Origin: Nematocida ironsii
Lineage: Eukaryota > Microsporidia
DNA: 64,000 nucleotides
NCBI GenBank assembly: GCA_001642415.1
Contig: LTDK01000183.1
Coordinates: forward strand, 1-64,000
Direction: 5' to 3'
Below are positions 8,560-18,053 of this stretch, in pieces. The position numbers were made by a program, and so were the translations under genes. Each line of letters starts with the position of its first letter. The stretch's first letter is position 1. Under the pieces are notes generated by a model. It saw only the letters and a list, made by a program, of their open reading frames with translations. It ran no database searches and was not told where the DNA came from.

Positions 8560-9267
8560 TTATTCTACAATAATATACCAACCGTGTAGAATTACATAGA
8601 CAAAATAAGATAAAATTGTAATTGTGCCTGCAGTTGCTATATTCAGTATGTTAAGCAGAATATTTCTGCTAAATAACTGCATTGTACTATACATAGACCT
8701 GTAAAAGGCGGTTGTAAGCATTCCCAAATATATAAGTAGTATGAACTTGACAGAATCCCGTGCTGCGTGTGATTTATGTAGGGATATAGTCATCTCCTTC
8801 CAGGAAAACTTAAGGATCATATCTAGCTGGATGAAGAGTATCATAGTAATTCCTGCACATAAAATACTATTGTACTCCTCAGGCACTCGATTTGTTGTTA
8901 GTATTTCAATGTACATCAACAGAAGTGAAATAAGTGTAAGAACTATTGGTATAGCTCCCTTTGGTGGAAGCATAATTATCTGGAATACCAGCCCAGCAAG
9001 AGGAATGGTTTTTGCAATATATATATTAATCCCCAGAATTGGCTCTATTAGCTTTGAAATAACTATAGAGAAAACGTATGCAGAGCAAAAAATAACCCGA
9101 GTTTTAAAAACTATTCCAAATATAAATAATCCAGCAATCATCTTGTCTATGTGTATGTTTGTGCCTGCTATACTATACACTGAAGATTTTTGATGCACTG
9201 CAACTTCAGTGAATGACATGCTTTTGCTACTCTGCTTTGCTGTCATTGTATTTAAAGCCAGCTGCAT
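8560..9267 (-). CDS. Multi-pass membrane protein, unknown family
   Basis: This 235-residue protein has about five to six hydrophobic segments: roughly 44-72, 84-98, 102-122, 136-152, 173-188 and 203-225. The N-terminal 40 residues are polar. I recognise no family motif. It sits directly upstream of the syntaxin gene on the same strand, with a second membrane protein gene upstream of it, so the three form a run of membrane-protein genes. A role in secretory-pathway membranes is a guess from this context. Met8 is an alternative start. Confidence 0.65.
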   Translation of the reverse strand: MQLALNTMTAKQSSKSMSFTEVAVHQKSSVYSIAGTNIHIDKMIAGLFIFGIVFKTRVIFCSAYVFSIVISKLIEPILGINIYIAKTIPLAGLVFQIIMLPPKGAIPIVLTLISLLLMYIEILTTNRVPEEYNSILCAGITMILFIQLDMILKFSWKEMTISLHKSHAARDSVKFILLIYLGMLTTAFYRSMYSTMQLFSRNILLNILNIATAGTITILSYFVYVILHGWYIIVE

Positions 9268-9312
9268 GCCTTAATATAGATAAGAGTCTGCGTGTTTTGA
9301 TTTTATTTATAT

Positions 9313-9903
9313 TTATTGCTTAAAACACGCACTGATAAGCATGTCTATTTTCTTTTTTCCTGTGCCAGAATTCTGGCTGCTATTTTTAAACAGTCCATAT
9401 AGTGTGGTATATATGAAATGGCTCCCTTTCAATACATTTGCTAAGAAATAAACTGGCCATATAGAAAACATGAAAGAGAGAAGCTCTACAACTGAAATAA
9501 CTGCAGAGAAAGACGCCTTTGAATAAATAGCCATAAGCTGATTGCTCGGCGCAGACTGTGCCCGTTTTACCTTCCAAATATTTACCCACTGCTCTAGCTT
9601 ACAGAATGCCTCCATGGCAAGATATGCGCTTTCAGTGACACGAGCTGCTCGAGAGTATCCAGATACAAGAATAACAGAGGAAGACAGCACGCTCCCCACC
9701 GATGTAAGTGCTCTAGGCAGATCCATTCCAGAGTACGTCCACTGCTCTTTCACATCCTGGATGGTTAAAAAGATCCTTGCTGAATGGATATTCATAAGCG
9801 CGGCAGGAGACTGAACTCCTAGTGACATTCCCATGCCAAATACTCCCGTGCTTACTGCATATCTTAAGAATTCTGTGCTTAGTTTCTCTTTTGTGTTTGG
9901 CAT
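9313..9903 (-). CDS. Membrane-associated protein, unknown family
   Basis: The 196-residue protein has hydrophobic stretches around 13-35, 64-82 and 130-160 and a basic C-terminus (GKKKIDM...ACFKQ). The pattern of amphipathic helices (LAMEAFCKLEQWVNIWKVKR) loosely recalls membrane-shaping proteins such as Pex11, but microsporidia have no peroxisomes and I do not claim that family. It is on the same strand as, and 45 bases upstream of, another membrane protein gene. The start is the ATG at 9901-9903. Confidence 0.6.
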   Translation of the reverse strand: MPNTKEKLSTEFLRYAVSTGVFGMGMSLGVQSPAALMNIHSARIFLTIQDVKEQWTYSGMDLPRALTSVGSVLSSSVILVSGYSRAARVTESAYLAMEAFCKLEQWVNIWKVKRAQSAPSNQLMAIYSKASFSAVISVVELLSFMFSIWPVYFLANVLKGSHFIYTTLYGLFKNSSQNSGTGKKKIDMLISACFKQ

Positions 9904-10269
9904 ATGACGTATGTGAAAATTACTTTTTCATTTAGACTATATTTGGCCGATTCGGGCCCAGAGTATAGAAATTACTAGTTATGGTTTGGGTTATTTCCAG
10001 ATGGTAGCTCAGATTAAGAGAAAAAGAAATTAATGTATCAAATACAACAACAAATCCTTAAATAGAAGAGTATATAATATTTTTAGGGTGTATAGAGAAA
10101 GCTATTAGAAATAAAGGTAAATATTGTTTATTTTGTGCAGGATTGCATATTTAGTAAATAGTCTGTGCAATGCTTATTAGTGAATGCAAATAATCTTTTC
10201 TAGTTGGTGTAGTAAATTTCGGGTTCTGAACAGCCGTTGAAGAGCTGCAAATTTTTACAAAATTATAGA
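9904..10269. other. Divergent gap upstream of BMS1
   Basis: No gene is seen. The region is shared by two divergent genes. The longest frame of BMS1 could be extended upstream only from a TTG at 10237, which I do not accept as a start. Confidence 0.5.
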
Positions 10270-12927
10270 ATGAGTGAAAGCGCCAAGGAAATAAGCATTC
10301 AGCGTAAAACAAAGAAACTAGCCACAAACAGGCTGGCAGCGCTCAAAAAAGTTAAGTATGACGAGAGAAAATACCAGACCCCTATAATTACCCGATCTTA
10401 TGGGGTTGAACCCGCGCCTCCCATGGTTGTTGTATTTGGACCTCCCTCTTCGGGAAAGACTCTTTTCATGAACTCAATTGTTCGGTGCTATACAAAGCAG
10501 AAAATACAAAAAATTAATGGAATTGTCACTTTAATGGCTGCTAAGTCAAAAAGACTGAGCTTTTATGAGTGCCCAGCAGATCTTCCTACAATGGCAGACA
10601 CCTCTAAAGTGGCTGATCTGGTGATATTAATTATTGATGCTGTGGTTGGCCTGGAAATAGAAACATTTGAAATGCTTAATCTGCTAAGGACGCATGGGTT
10701 TCCTAAAATCATGTGTGTTGTTACAAAGGTGGATATGATAGAAGGCGGCGTGTCAAAGCAGAGATCTGTTGTTAAAAAGATGAAAAAGCGTCTGTGGACT
10801 GAAGTTTGTAATGGAATAAAGGTCATTCCAATGTCCAAGGTTGTTGGAGGTCGATATTTGGACCGGGATATTATCAAGGCATCTCGGTATATAACACAAA
10901 TGAAATATAGGCCTTTTATGTGGCGATCTACACACCCATATATTGTGGCAGACCAATTATTAGAGGAAGAAAACAAAGGAGACCTAAATATAAGTGTTCC
11001 TAGCGGCATGAAGCTATTCTCGCTCACTGGGTATGTGCGGGGAGGAATTGCTCTAAAAAAGAGCGCTGTCTTCCATCTTCCTGGAATCGGCGACTATTCA
11101 GCAGAAAGCATAACTGTTGTAAACGATCCATGTCCTTTAACAAATGAGCAAAAGAAAAAGCTAAGCGAAAGAAAAAAGCCATTATACGCGCCCACCAGTG
11201 ATATTAGGGGAATGCTTGTAGAGCAAGATGCAGTGTATTTGGACATAAAGCAGCCAAAGGGCGATCAGCCGGCTCCTGTGTATACGAATGAGGTGGCAGA
11301 AAAGCCTTTCTCTCTCTTTGCAGAGCCAGACAAAAAACTTATGCTTGAGTCAGAAGTTCAAGAAGCTTCTCCAGATATGGCTATAAACAAGAGTCTTCCC
11401 AATGCATCAGAAGAGCTGGAGAATATTAGTCCAGAAGATGTAGTGCCAGATAATTGCATGACAGACAGTGAAGACTCGCTAGAAGAAGAGATTCGCCAGA
11501 ATAACACACAGCAAGCCAGCACACCTTCTTCCGATGTATTCTCAATTGAACATATTTCTGATACAGAAAGTGATGAAATGACTGAAGAGGCTGTGAAAAT
11601 GATGTTTAAAACCAAACAGGAGGTAGAAGAAGATTATATTGAACGTTTTAATGACAAGTATATTGAAGAGGTAAAAGATAAAAGAGATATATTTACTCAA
11701 GAAAAAGAAAAGATAAAAGATGCAGAGCTTGCAACGCAAGGCCTATTAGACAGGCACTCCGCAGAGTCAAAAGAGCATCTGGAGGGAATTGCTCCTGGCA
11801 GGTATGTAAAGCTTATGATTGTGCTTCCAATGGCTGTTTCTAATATGTATACTCCAGAGAATATATTTATTCTGGGAGCAAACAAGGAGGAAGAACTTTC
11901 CATGACATTTATCCAGGGAAGAGTCAAAAGGCACAAGTGGTTTAAAAAGACGTTAAAAACAAAAGAAGCCCACTACATCTCCATGGGCTGGAGAAGATTC
12001 CAGACCACACCTATCTTTTCTTTGAAAGATGCAATTAGGAATCGAATACTAAAGTATATACCTGACAGCATGACATGCAATGTAACCTTCTATGCGCCAA
12101 CGCATCCCCCCGGTACTAGCTTTACCATCCTTAGGAAATTTAACAAAGACAAAAACTTTAGAATTGCTGCCAATGGAGTGCAGTGTGAGATTGGTGGGCA
12201 TCCTCGTATTATGAAAAAGCTAAAACTTATTGGGTACCCGTCTGAAATAAAAGGACACACTGTCTTTGTGAAGGATATGTTCCATACACAAGAAGAAGCT
12301 GCACGGTATGAAGGTGCTATGCTGAAAACAGTAAGCGGCCTGCGTGGGCAAATAAAGAAGGCGGGGAAAAATGGAGTGTTCAGAGCATCGTTTGAAGGGG
12401 TTATCAAAATGAGTGAAATTATATTCCTTCCGTGCTTCTTCCCAATCACACCCTCAAAGGTATACCTAAATGCAGAAAACTTTGCAGATGCAGGAGAAAT
12501 AAAGCTTCTGAAGGAGATAAGAGATGCAAAGGGAATACAGCTAGAAGCCAAATCAGACAGCGTGTATAGAGAGATTGAAGAGCCGAAAGCAAATCGAATA
12601 GCTCCAATTCCAAAATCTGTGCTGTCTAAGGCCCCTCTTTCTATGCTTAAAAAGGATGAAGAGAAGGAGGAAATGGTGGGATCAGAAGAAACTATCCACA
12701 AGCTCAAACTTCTACGAACACTCTCTTTTAAGGTTGAAAAAATGAAGGAAGAGAAGCAAAAGGCAAGAGAGGATAGAATCAATGAAATCATAAAGAGCCG
12801 AGAAGAAAAGAGAAAGGTATACACAACCAAAATGAAAACAGAAGCAATGATCAACCGAACTATGCCAAATAAAAAGCATAAAACCAGCAAAACAAAAGAT
12901 AAAAGACAGAAAAAATCGCCAAAGTAG
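10270..12927 (+). CDS. BMS1: Ribosome biogenesis GTPase BMS1
   Basis: BMS1 is the GTPase that acts with Rcl1 and the U3 particle in early 40S ribosome assembly in the nucleolus. The ATG at 10270 gives 885 residues against 1,183 in yeast. The P-loop GPPSSGKT is at 57-64, a VTKVDM guanine-specificity motif is near 150, and the domain after the GTPase holds the RPYM-like start RPFMWRSTHPY. An acidic Ser/Glu-rich middle (about 355-470) is followed by the conserved C-terminal half, including the RWKYIRV-type region and RFQTTPIFS. The last 120 residues are a Lys/Glu-rich coil ending in a basic tail. The shortening is mostly in the acidic linker. Confidence 0.93.
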   Translation: MSESAKEISIQRKTKKLATNRLAALKKVKYDERKYQTPIITRSYGVEPAPPMVVVFGPPSSGKTLFMNSIVRCYTKQKIQKINGIVTLMAAKSKRLSFYECPADLPTMADTSKVADLVILIIDAVVGLEIETFEMLNLLRTHGFPKIMCVVTKVDMIEGGVSKQRSVVKKMKKRLWTEVCNGIKVIPMSKVVGGRYLDRDIIKASRYITQMKYRPFMWRSTHPYIVADQLLEEENKGDLNISVPSGMKLFSLTGYVRGGIALKKSAVFHLPGIGDYSAESITVVNDPCPLTNEQKKKLSERKKPLYAPTSDIRGMLVEQDAVYLDIKQPKGDQPAPVYTNEVAEKPFSLFAEPDKKLMLESEVQEASPDMAINKSLPNASEELENISPEDVVPDNCMTDSEDSLEEEIRQNNTQQASTPSSDVFSIEHISDTESDEMTEEAVKMMFKTKQEVEEDYIERFNDKYIEEVKDKRDIFTQEKEKIKDAELATQGLLDRHSAESKEHLEGIAPGRYVKLMIVLPMAVSNMYTPENIFILGANKEEELSMTFIQGRVKRHKWFKKTLKTKEAHYISMGWRRFQTTPIFSLKDAIRNRILKYIPDSMTCNVTFYAPTHPPGTSFTILRKFNKDKNFRIAANGVQCEIGGHPRIMKKLKLIGYPSEIKGHTVFVKDMFHTQEEAARYEGAMLKTVSGLRGQIKKAGKNGVFRASFEGVIKMSEIIFLPCFFPITPSKVYLNAENFADAGEIKLLKEIRDAKGIQLEAKSDSVYREIEEPKANRIAPIPKSVLSKAPLSMLKKDEEKEEMVGSEETIHKLKLLRTLSFKVEKMKEEKQKAREDRINEIIKSREEKRKVYTTKMKTEAMINRTMPNKKHKTSKTKDKRQKKSPK

Positions 12928-13296
12928 ACACAACATGAAGTATTATTAACCAAAGAGTAACTAATAAATGATTTACATCTATATATCCTGACTACCATTA
13001 AATGTTTTTGCTTCTTATAGTTAAGAACACTGTATGTTTCAATTTAGCTATATTTATTCTATTTTTATTTTAAAATTTGAGTGTGTACACTTTAAAAATA
13101 TACTAAAATCCAGAACATCCAATTTTTATAGCTGCATAATATCTGATTATTATTTAAATTATTGGGCATATACATAAATACAGGAGAATTCTATTTACCT
13201 CGAAAGAAACAAGAAATTAGTGGAGAGTTTAATACAATCCAAAGCAAAGTAGAACATACATAACAACAAATTATTTAGAAATAGAACTGTCTTTAT
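12928..13296. other. Convergent gap after BMS1
   Basis: This is an AT-rich convergent intergenic region. It should hold the 3' ends of two genes. No RNA gene or repeat is recognised. Confidence 0.5.
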
Positions 13297-13848
13297 TTAT
13301 AACTTGGTATGTGCTGCAGCATCCGAAGAGGTTTCCTTTAATTTGCGAATATATTCCAAAGTCTTTTCGATTTCCACTTGTATTTCCTCTTCCTTCTCTT
13401 GGTCTTCTTTTAAATAGCTGTGAATCTTTTTAATATTTTCTTTGCATATGTCATTGTCAACATCACTGTTTAGATCTGCCACTCTTGAGTTGTAGGCCGT
13501 GTCTATCTGCGGGTAAAAAGTGCCTAACAAGTGGGTGTTGTTCCGAGATTTTTGGTTTATGCTCTCTTCGAATCCCTTTATTTTCTTTATTTCATCTTCA
13601 TCTATGCTTAAATCGCCATCGCTCTGCTCTAGCTCATTTTCATATATTTTTGTTATGTCTAGCTCACTTATACTCTCCTGGTCATTTATGGACAGGTCTT
13701 TGAACATCTCGTCGTCCTTTCCTCCATAGTCTATTAGTCGAATGTTGTCAATTCCTAGTTCGTCCTGATCACTTAATATAGAGTTAATGCCATCAGGAAT
13801 AACCTTTTCGTTCTTAAATTCCCCTTTGCTCTTTTCCCGCTGCGCCAT
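13297..13848 (-). CDS. Acidic coiled-coil protein, unknown family
   Basis: I chose the ATG at 13846-13848 (MAQREKSKGEF, 183 residues). The longer frame starting at 13920 adds 24 residues rich in Cys and Trp that look untranslated. The protein is strongly acidic, with a segment around 40-95 rich in Asp/Glu/Ile, and ends in a predicted coiled coil (about 125-175: KKIHSYLKEDQEKEEEIQVEIEKTLEYIRKLKE). No family is recognised. It is transcribed away from the tail-anchored protein gene at 14065. Confidence 0.55.
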   Translation of the reverse strand: MAQREKSKGEFKNEKVIPDGINSILSDQDELGIDNIRLIDYGGKDDEMFKDLSINDQESISELDITKIYENELEQSDGDLSIDEDEIKKIKGFEESINQKSRNNTHLLGTFYPQIDTAYNSRVADLNSDVDNDICKENIKKIHSYLKEDQEKEEEIQVEIEKTLEYIRKLKETSSDAAAHTKL

Positions 13849-14028
13849 TTTAAAAAACTTGCAGCACACCCATTCACATATAGCCCAAAATTCAATTTCT
13901 GCGTATACACTCAAATTCACGTCTTTCCCCTGAATAGAACGGAGAAAAGATCACTTCCTTGTTGTGCTTCTTCTCAAATGAAGAATTTAATCCAATCGCC
14001 CATATCACATTTCTATTGGTTTGTGTCC

Positions 14029-14050
14029 CTTTCCCTGTATATAGGGAAAG
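14029..14050. promoter_or_regulatory. Perfect 8-bp palindrome with TATA-like loop just upstream of a start codon
   Basis: CTTTCCCT at 14029-14036 is the exact reverse complement of AGGGAAAG at 14043-14050, around the spacer GTATAT. The centre lies about 25 bases before the ATG at 14065. The GC-bearing arms stand out from the AT-rich surroundings. It could be a protein-binding site flanking a TATA-like core or an mRNA 5' hairpin. The next gene on the other side starts at 13848. Confidence 0.45.
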
Positions 14051-14064
14051 AGGCCTGGTGATTT

Positions 14065-14520
14065 ATGGCAGAAAGTGCAGCAGTAGCAGAGACAGGAACA
14101 GTATTGGAAAAACCAAACACTAATCCACCACTAAAGAATGAAGCTCCGCCTAAACCAAACAAACCAGAGCAATCTTTGGACAAAAAGGGCGAAGACCAGA
14201 TTAAGCCTAGCAATGAAGAAAAAAAGGATGTGGATGTGCTCAACCCAGCCAAGGGGATGGGAAGAAAGCATATAAAATTGGGTGAGTCAGTATACTACAT
14301 AGTAAGTGTAGATGAAGTGAACAGGTACATGGACCTCAAACAGGACTATAAATCAGATGCAATGAAAGCATTCATAGTATATATGCATGAAGAGTTTGTA
14401 TCTGACCTAAAAACACTAAGAAAGAAAAGAAGTATAAAAACCGCAGCATGCCTTTTAGGTGTTCTGTTTGTGCTTATAATTCTGGCTCTTATTGGTGTTA
14501 TGGTATTTGCTAAGCATTAG
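14065..14520 (+). CDS. Tail-anchored membrane protein, unknown family
   Basis: The protein has 151 residues. The first 65 are disordered and rich in Pro, Lys and Glu. A central segment (about 72-115, with YYIVSVDEVNRYMDLKQDYKSDAMKAFIVYMHEEF) looks helical. A single C-terminal transmembrane segment at about 129-148 follows a basic stretch (RKKRSIK), so it should be tail-anchored with its bulk in the cytosol. I recognise no family. The next gene on the same strand also has a C-terminal membrane segment. A conspicuous palindrome lies just upstream (14029-14050). Confidence 0.65.
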   Translation: MAESAAVAETGTVLEKPNTNPPLKNEAPPKPNKPEQSLDKKGEDQIKPSNEEKKDVDVLNPAKGMGRKHIKLGESVYYIVSVDEVNRYMDLKQDYKSDAMKAFIVYMHEEFVSDLKTLRKKRSIKTAACLLGVLFVLIILALIGVMVFAKH

Positions 14521-14735
14521 ATTGCATTATCGTAATAAATCTGCATAAACTTACTCTTTTTTTACTGTTAAGCCTTCTTCTATTTAAAATTTTGTTTGCA
14601 CTCTTTTAGTCCTTTTATGTTTTATTAGTTTATTAATCCAAAATTTGCAGCTAGCCTATTTCTGCTCCGCCCAAAATATTTTTGCAGCAACATTTAGTAG
14701 CAGAAGATGTAAATATTTTTATTACTAGAAGAGAG

Positions 14736-15764
14736 ATGGCGGACAGAGCAGAGGAAATAGACCAATTTATAAATAGAATGTATGGCGTGGAGAGGGAAAA
14801 GCCAATTGAGAATCTAATACATTCGCTGGACACTCTTCCAATTGCTCTCAATATGCCAATGAGAAGTATGGATATTCTCTATGAGGTAAAGAAGAAGATG
14901 TATGACTACAGAAAAGTGCGGGTGAGTAAAAAGATAATGAAAAAATTAGTTGAGGTAATAATAAGCGCGGCAAAGACCAATAAAGTTGACATGTGTGAGC
15001 TAGAAAACACCTTCAAAGAATCACCGAAGTACGATCTAGATACAAGCAATACAATAATACTTCCAGAGGCCCCGGATGAGACGCAGTATGAGTTTAAAAG
15101 TATTTTAGAGGATGTGGAAGAGGGGGCCAACCACTTAGCGGAAAAAACCCAGAACTCTCTTGAGCTAAATATCGGATTGACTGACAAATTCATTATTAAC
15201 AGAAAAAATGAGAGACAGAAAAGATTAGATGAATTTAAAGAGATAAAGGATTCCAGAAATACCAACATTCTTCCTAGAAAAGATTCGTTGTACAATTGGA
15301 ACATTAGGAGTACAAAGTCTAATAGAACAAATGACAAATGCCATGAGATTCTCTCTCGGATAAATGACATAATAGAAAAAAGCGAGAACCCAAATACAAC
15401 CAATGCGAATGAAACAGTTGAATTCACAACAGACAGAGTTAAAAAATTAGAAAGTTATGAATCGCATTTTAATCAGAAAATGCTGACCCTTTTAAGCGAG
15501 CTCTCTGAAAAACTTGCAAAGCCCGAGAATGCAAATTATTCTGCGCCAAGTGAGGGATCAGAAAACACATATAAAGAAAAAATACGAGAATTTGAATCTG
15601 ATAATAAAGATCCAAATGTGTTGAAAGAGCCCCTGCCTGTAAGTATAAAAGATCCGCAATACTCTGGTAATTTATTAAAATATGCAGGAGTAGGCATGGC
15701 AGCAGGAATATGCATGGGTGCCTTTATTATGTTCAAGGCATGTGGTAACTATATGCCATACTAA
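14736..15764 (+). CDS. Coiled-coil protein with C-terminal membrane segment, unknown family
   Basis: I start it at the ATG 14736 (MADRAEEIDQF, 342 residues); the longer frame begins at a TTG and is not supported. The protein is polar and helical, Lys/Glu/Asn-rich, with predicted coils around 215-285. It has one C-terminal hydrophobic segment, Gly/Ala/Met-rich, at about 317-333 (KYAGVGMAAGICMGAFIMF). The layout resembles a tail-anchored tether or SNARE-like protein, but no SNARE heptads with a central Gln or Arg are clear to me. It is in tandem with another tail-anchored protein gene 215 bases upstream. Confidence 0.65.
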   Translation: MADRAEEIDQFINRMYGVEREKPIENLIHSLDTLPIALNMPMRSMDILYEVKKKMYDYRKVRVSKKIMKKLVEVIISAAKTNKVDMCELENTFKESPKYDLDTSNTIILPEAPDETQYEFKSILEDVEEGANHLAEKTQNSLELNIGLTDKFIINRKNERQKRLDEFKEIKDSRNTNILPRKDSLYNWNIRSTKSNRTNDKCHEILSRINDIIEKSENPNTTNANETVEFTTDRVKKLESYESHFNQKMLTLLSELSEKLAKPENANYSAPSEGSENTYKEKIREFESDNKDPNVLKEPLPVSIKDPQYSGNLLKYAGVGMAAGICMGAFIMFKACGNYMPY

Positions 15765-15903
15765 TAATATGAAAATGTACTTTATTTAGACTAAGCAAAT
15801 ATATACAGCCAAAGTAGACATAAGATCTTATATAAACTACATTGTTGTTAAAGTAATAATATAATAGAATATTATAAAGGTGTTTATAGATTATTTTTAT
15901 TCT

Positions 15904-17559
15904 TTATTTTTGAATAGAGTACTGTTTGTCTCGAATCTTTCCCAGTGCGTATTCTAAGTGCTGCTGCCCAATGATTGGATCTTGGTCTAAGGGAGTTTCC
16001 TGGAGACATATGTTACCTGCCTCTCTTATAAGAAGATCTATTTCTGCTCCAGTAAGGCCTTCTAGATAGAGGGATTCGAGATTAATATTACTATCGACTG
16101 CTAGCTTAGAGAGCTTCTTTCCAAGTATTTCTATGAGCTCAGTAGGCGATGGCGGTAATACTTCAATTATATTGTCAAATCGGCCTGGCCTGAGGAGTGC
16201 TCTATCCAAAATGTCTATTCTATTGGTTGCACCAAGAACATATACTGCTCCTCTGCCCTCTAATCCATCCATTTCAATTAGCAGCTGATTCACTAATGTA
16301 TCGCCAAACTTGCTTGTGCCAGCATCTCTTTTTCTGCATATCGAATCAATCTCGTCAAAAAATATTACACACGGCTGGGATGCCTTTGCTCTTGCAAAAA
16401 GCTTTCTAATGGCTCTCTCGCTTTCTCCATAGTACATGCTTATTAATTCTGGTCCTTTAACAGAAATAAAGTTACAGTGAGTTTTGTTGGATATGGCCCG
16501 TGCCAGCATTGTTTTTCCTGTTCCAGGAGGCCCATGCAAAAGAACACCTGCTGGTCTTTTTATTCCGACTTTTAAGAACCTTTCTGGGTATAGAGAAGGC
16601 TGCACAATTGCCATTTCTAAAACCTTCTTTATATGCTCCATGGCGCCCACGTCTTCTAGGGAAATTTCTGATGCTGTTGTGAATCCTTCTTTCTTTGCAA
16701 CCGGCTGCACTCTTGATAGAGCTAGGGATACATCATTCTGCGTAATCATTAATGAACATTCTGATTCGGTGCTTTTCACAGCAGTAATGTTTTCTTTTTC
16801 TCGTACAAATCGCATAACTGCTGAATGCCCTGCTTCAGTAACTAGTAATTTAATATCCGCACCAACATACCCAGGTGTGGCTTTTGTAATCATCTGATAG
16901 TTTAGGTTTTCATGTGAGGTGCCTGAAAAGAGCTTTTGTATTATTTGCAGTCTCTCATACTCTGTTGGCACCATCAGCTTTATCTCTCGCTCAAGCCTTC
17001 CAGATCTTCGAAGAAGTGGATCTACATCATCAATTGAAGTAGCTGTGGCCAAAACAAGTATTTTCTTTGAAAGGTTGCTTATAAACTCAACCACCCGAAG
17101 AACCACCCGTTTGTCTGATTCATTTTCTAGACCCTCTCTTTTCATACAGAACCTATCTATGTCGTCTATTAGTATAATAGCAGGAGAAAGTGAAACTGCT
17201 TTTTCTAATATGACAGATGCATTATCCTCTGTTGAGCCACTCTTTGAAATAAAGTCGCTTCTTGTAATCGAAAGTATTGGAAGCCCAGCCTCTTTTGCCG
17301 CCGCATTTGCAAATACAGTTTTCCCGCATCCGCATGGCCCACTGATTAGGATACCACTGGCAGGCTCTACTCCTATGCGCTCATAGCACTTATAGTATTC
17401 TAGCGGCATCTTTAATGCTTCCATTATTTCCTTCTTCTGCAAATCAATCCCCGCAAGCTTCTCAAAGGAAAAGGCGTTCTGTGCAACCATCTTCTCTCTT
17501 TCATCGCTTACTCTAGTTGACAGATAGTTTTCCCGTATACGTTTATTATAACTGGACAT
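15904..17559 (-). CDS. RIX7: Ribosome biogenesis AAA ATPase RIX7/NVL
   Basis: This tandem AAA ATPase has 551 residues from the ATG at 17557-17559; the longer frame runs into the neighbouring gene. D1 has Walker A GPCGCGKT (74-81) and Walker B IILIDDID (128-135), where the usual catalytic Glu is Asp (D133). D2 is canonical: GPPGTGKT (343-350), CVIFFDEID (397-405), then GATNR and LRPGRFD. The VKGPELISMYYGESERA stretch matches RIX7/NVL, which removes factors from pre-60S particles in the nucleolus. Close relatives are CDC48 and AFG2; the very short N-terminal region (about 30 residues) removes the usual nucleolar targeting domain. I favour RIX7. Confidence 0.78.
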   Translation of the reverse strand: MSSYNKRIRENYLSTRVSDEREKMVAQNAFSFEKLAGIDLQKKEIMEALKMPLEYYKCYERIGVEPASGILISGPCGCGKTVFANAAAKEAGLPILSITRSDFISKSGSTEDNASVILEKAVSLSPAIILIDDIDRFCMKREGLENESDKRVVLRVVEFISNLSKKILVLATATSIDDVDPLLRRSGRLEREIKLMVPTEYERLQIIQKLFSGTSHENLNYQMITKATPGYVGADIKLLVTEAGHSAVMRFVREKENITAVKSTESECSLMITQNDVSLALSRVQPVAKKEGFTTASEISLEDVGAMEHIKKVLEMAIVQPSLYPERFLKVGIKRPAGVLLHGPPGTGKTMLARAISNKTHCNFISVKGPELISMYYGESERAIRKLFARAKASQPCVIFFDEIDSICRKRDAGTSKFGDTLVNQLLIEMDGLEGRGAVYVLGATNRIDILDRALLRPGRFDNIIEVLPPSPTELIEILGKKLSKLAVDSNINLESLYLEGLTGAEIDLLIREAGNICLQETPLDQDPIIGQQHLEYALGKIRDKQYSIQK

Positions 17560-17606
17560 ACTGAAAAAATTAGCTAAAATTTTGCATCTTAATGAATGTT
17601 TTCTAT

Positions 17607-18053
17607 TCACGAGCTTTGTTTGTTTAAAGTCTTCATCTGGTGGTGCCGTATTATGTCTGATGAGTCTTCCTCTTCTTGTATATCTTGGTCGAGATATCCT
17701 AGTAATATATGAGTAATATAGACAGTGTAAACGAAAAAGTACAAATACATCAGGCACACCACGCTTTTAGGAACTTTTTTCAGCGCGCTTGACCCAGGAA
17801 GAAGTAGAAAGACCGCATTACTAATAACAAAGTAGCCAAATATGGTGCAAATCGAAAAAATTACTTCAAGTGCAGTTATTGCCTTCTTCATGGAGAAAGA
17901 CCGGGCATTTTTGCTATACCAGTTAGTAAACAGGTGCAGAGTTATAATAGGAAGAAAAATGATGTAACTGTTTCCAAAGACAAGTATAAAAATTGCACTA
18001 CCAATAGCCAGCAGGCCCCCGCAGGTTTTTCCAGCCAAATCACTTATACACAT
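17607..18053 (-). CDS. Small four-helix membrane protein, unknown family
   Basis: The 148-residue protein has four hydrophobic segments at about 12-28, 29-43, 59-86 and 98-120 and an acidic, His-containing cytosolic-type tail (DQDIQEEEDSSDIIRHHQ). I recognise no family. It lies upstream of RIX7 on the same strand with a 47-base gap. The upstream sequence is T-rich (TTTTTATTTTTCTTTAT) right up to the ATG. Confidence 0.6.
   Translation of the reverse strand: MCISDLAGKTCGGLLAIGSAIFILVFGNSYIIFLPIITLHLFTNWYSKNARSFSMKKAITALEVIFSICTIFGYFVISNAVFLLLPGSSALKKVPKSVVCLMYLYFFVYTVYITHILLGYLDQDIQEEEDSSDIIRHHQMKTLNKQSS

Noticed and set aside
9313..9903. Possible Pex11-like protein
   Set aside because: Only a loose amphipathic-helix resemblance, and microsporidia lack peroxisomes.
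10237..10269. N-terminal extension of BMS1 beginning at a TTG
   Set aside because: A non-ATG start is unlikely here and the ATG at 10270 begins the expected N-terminus.
14682..14735. Extension of the coiled-coil membrane protein from a TTG
   Set aside because: A proper ATG lies at 14736 and the extension has no homology or coding-like content.
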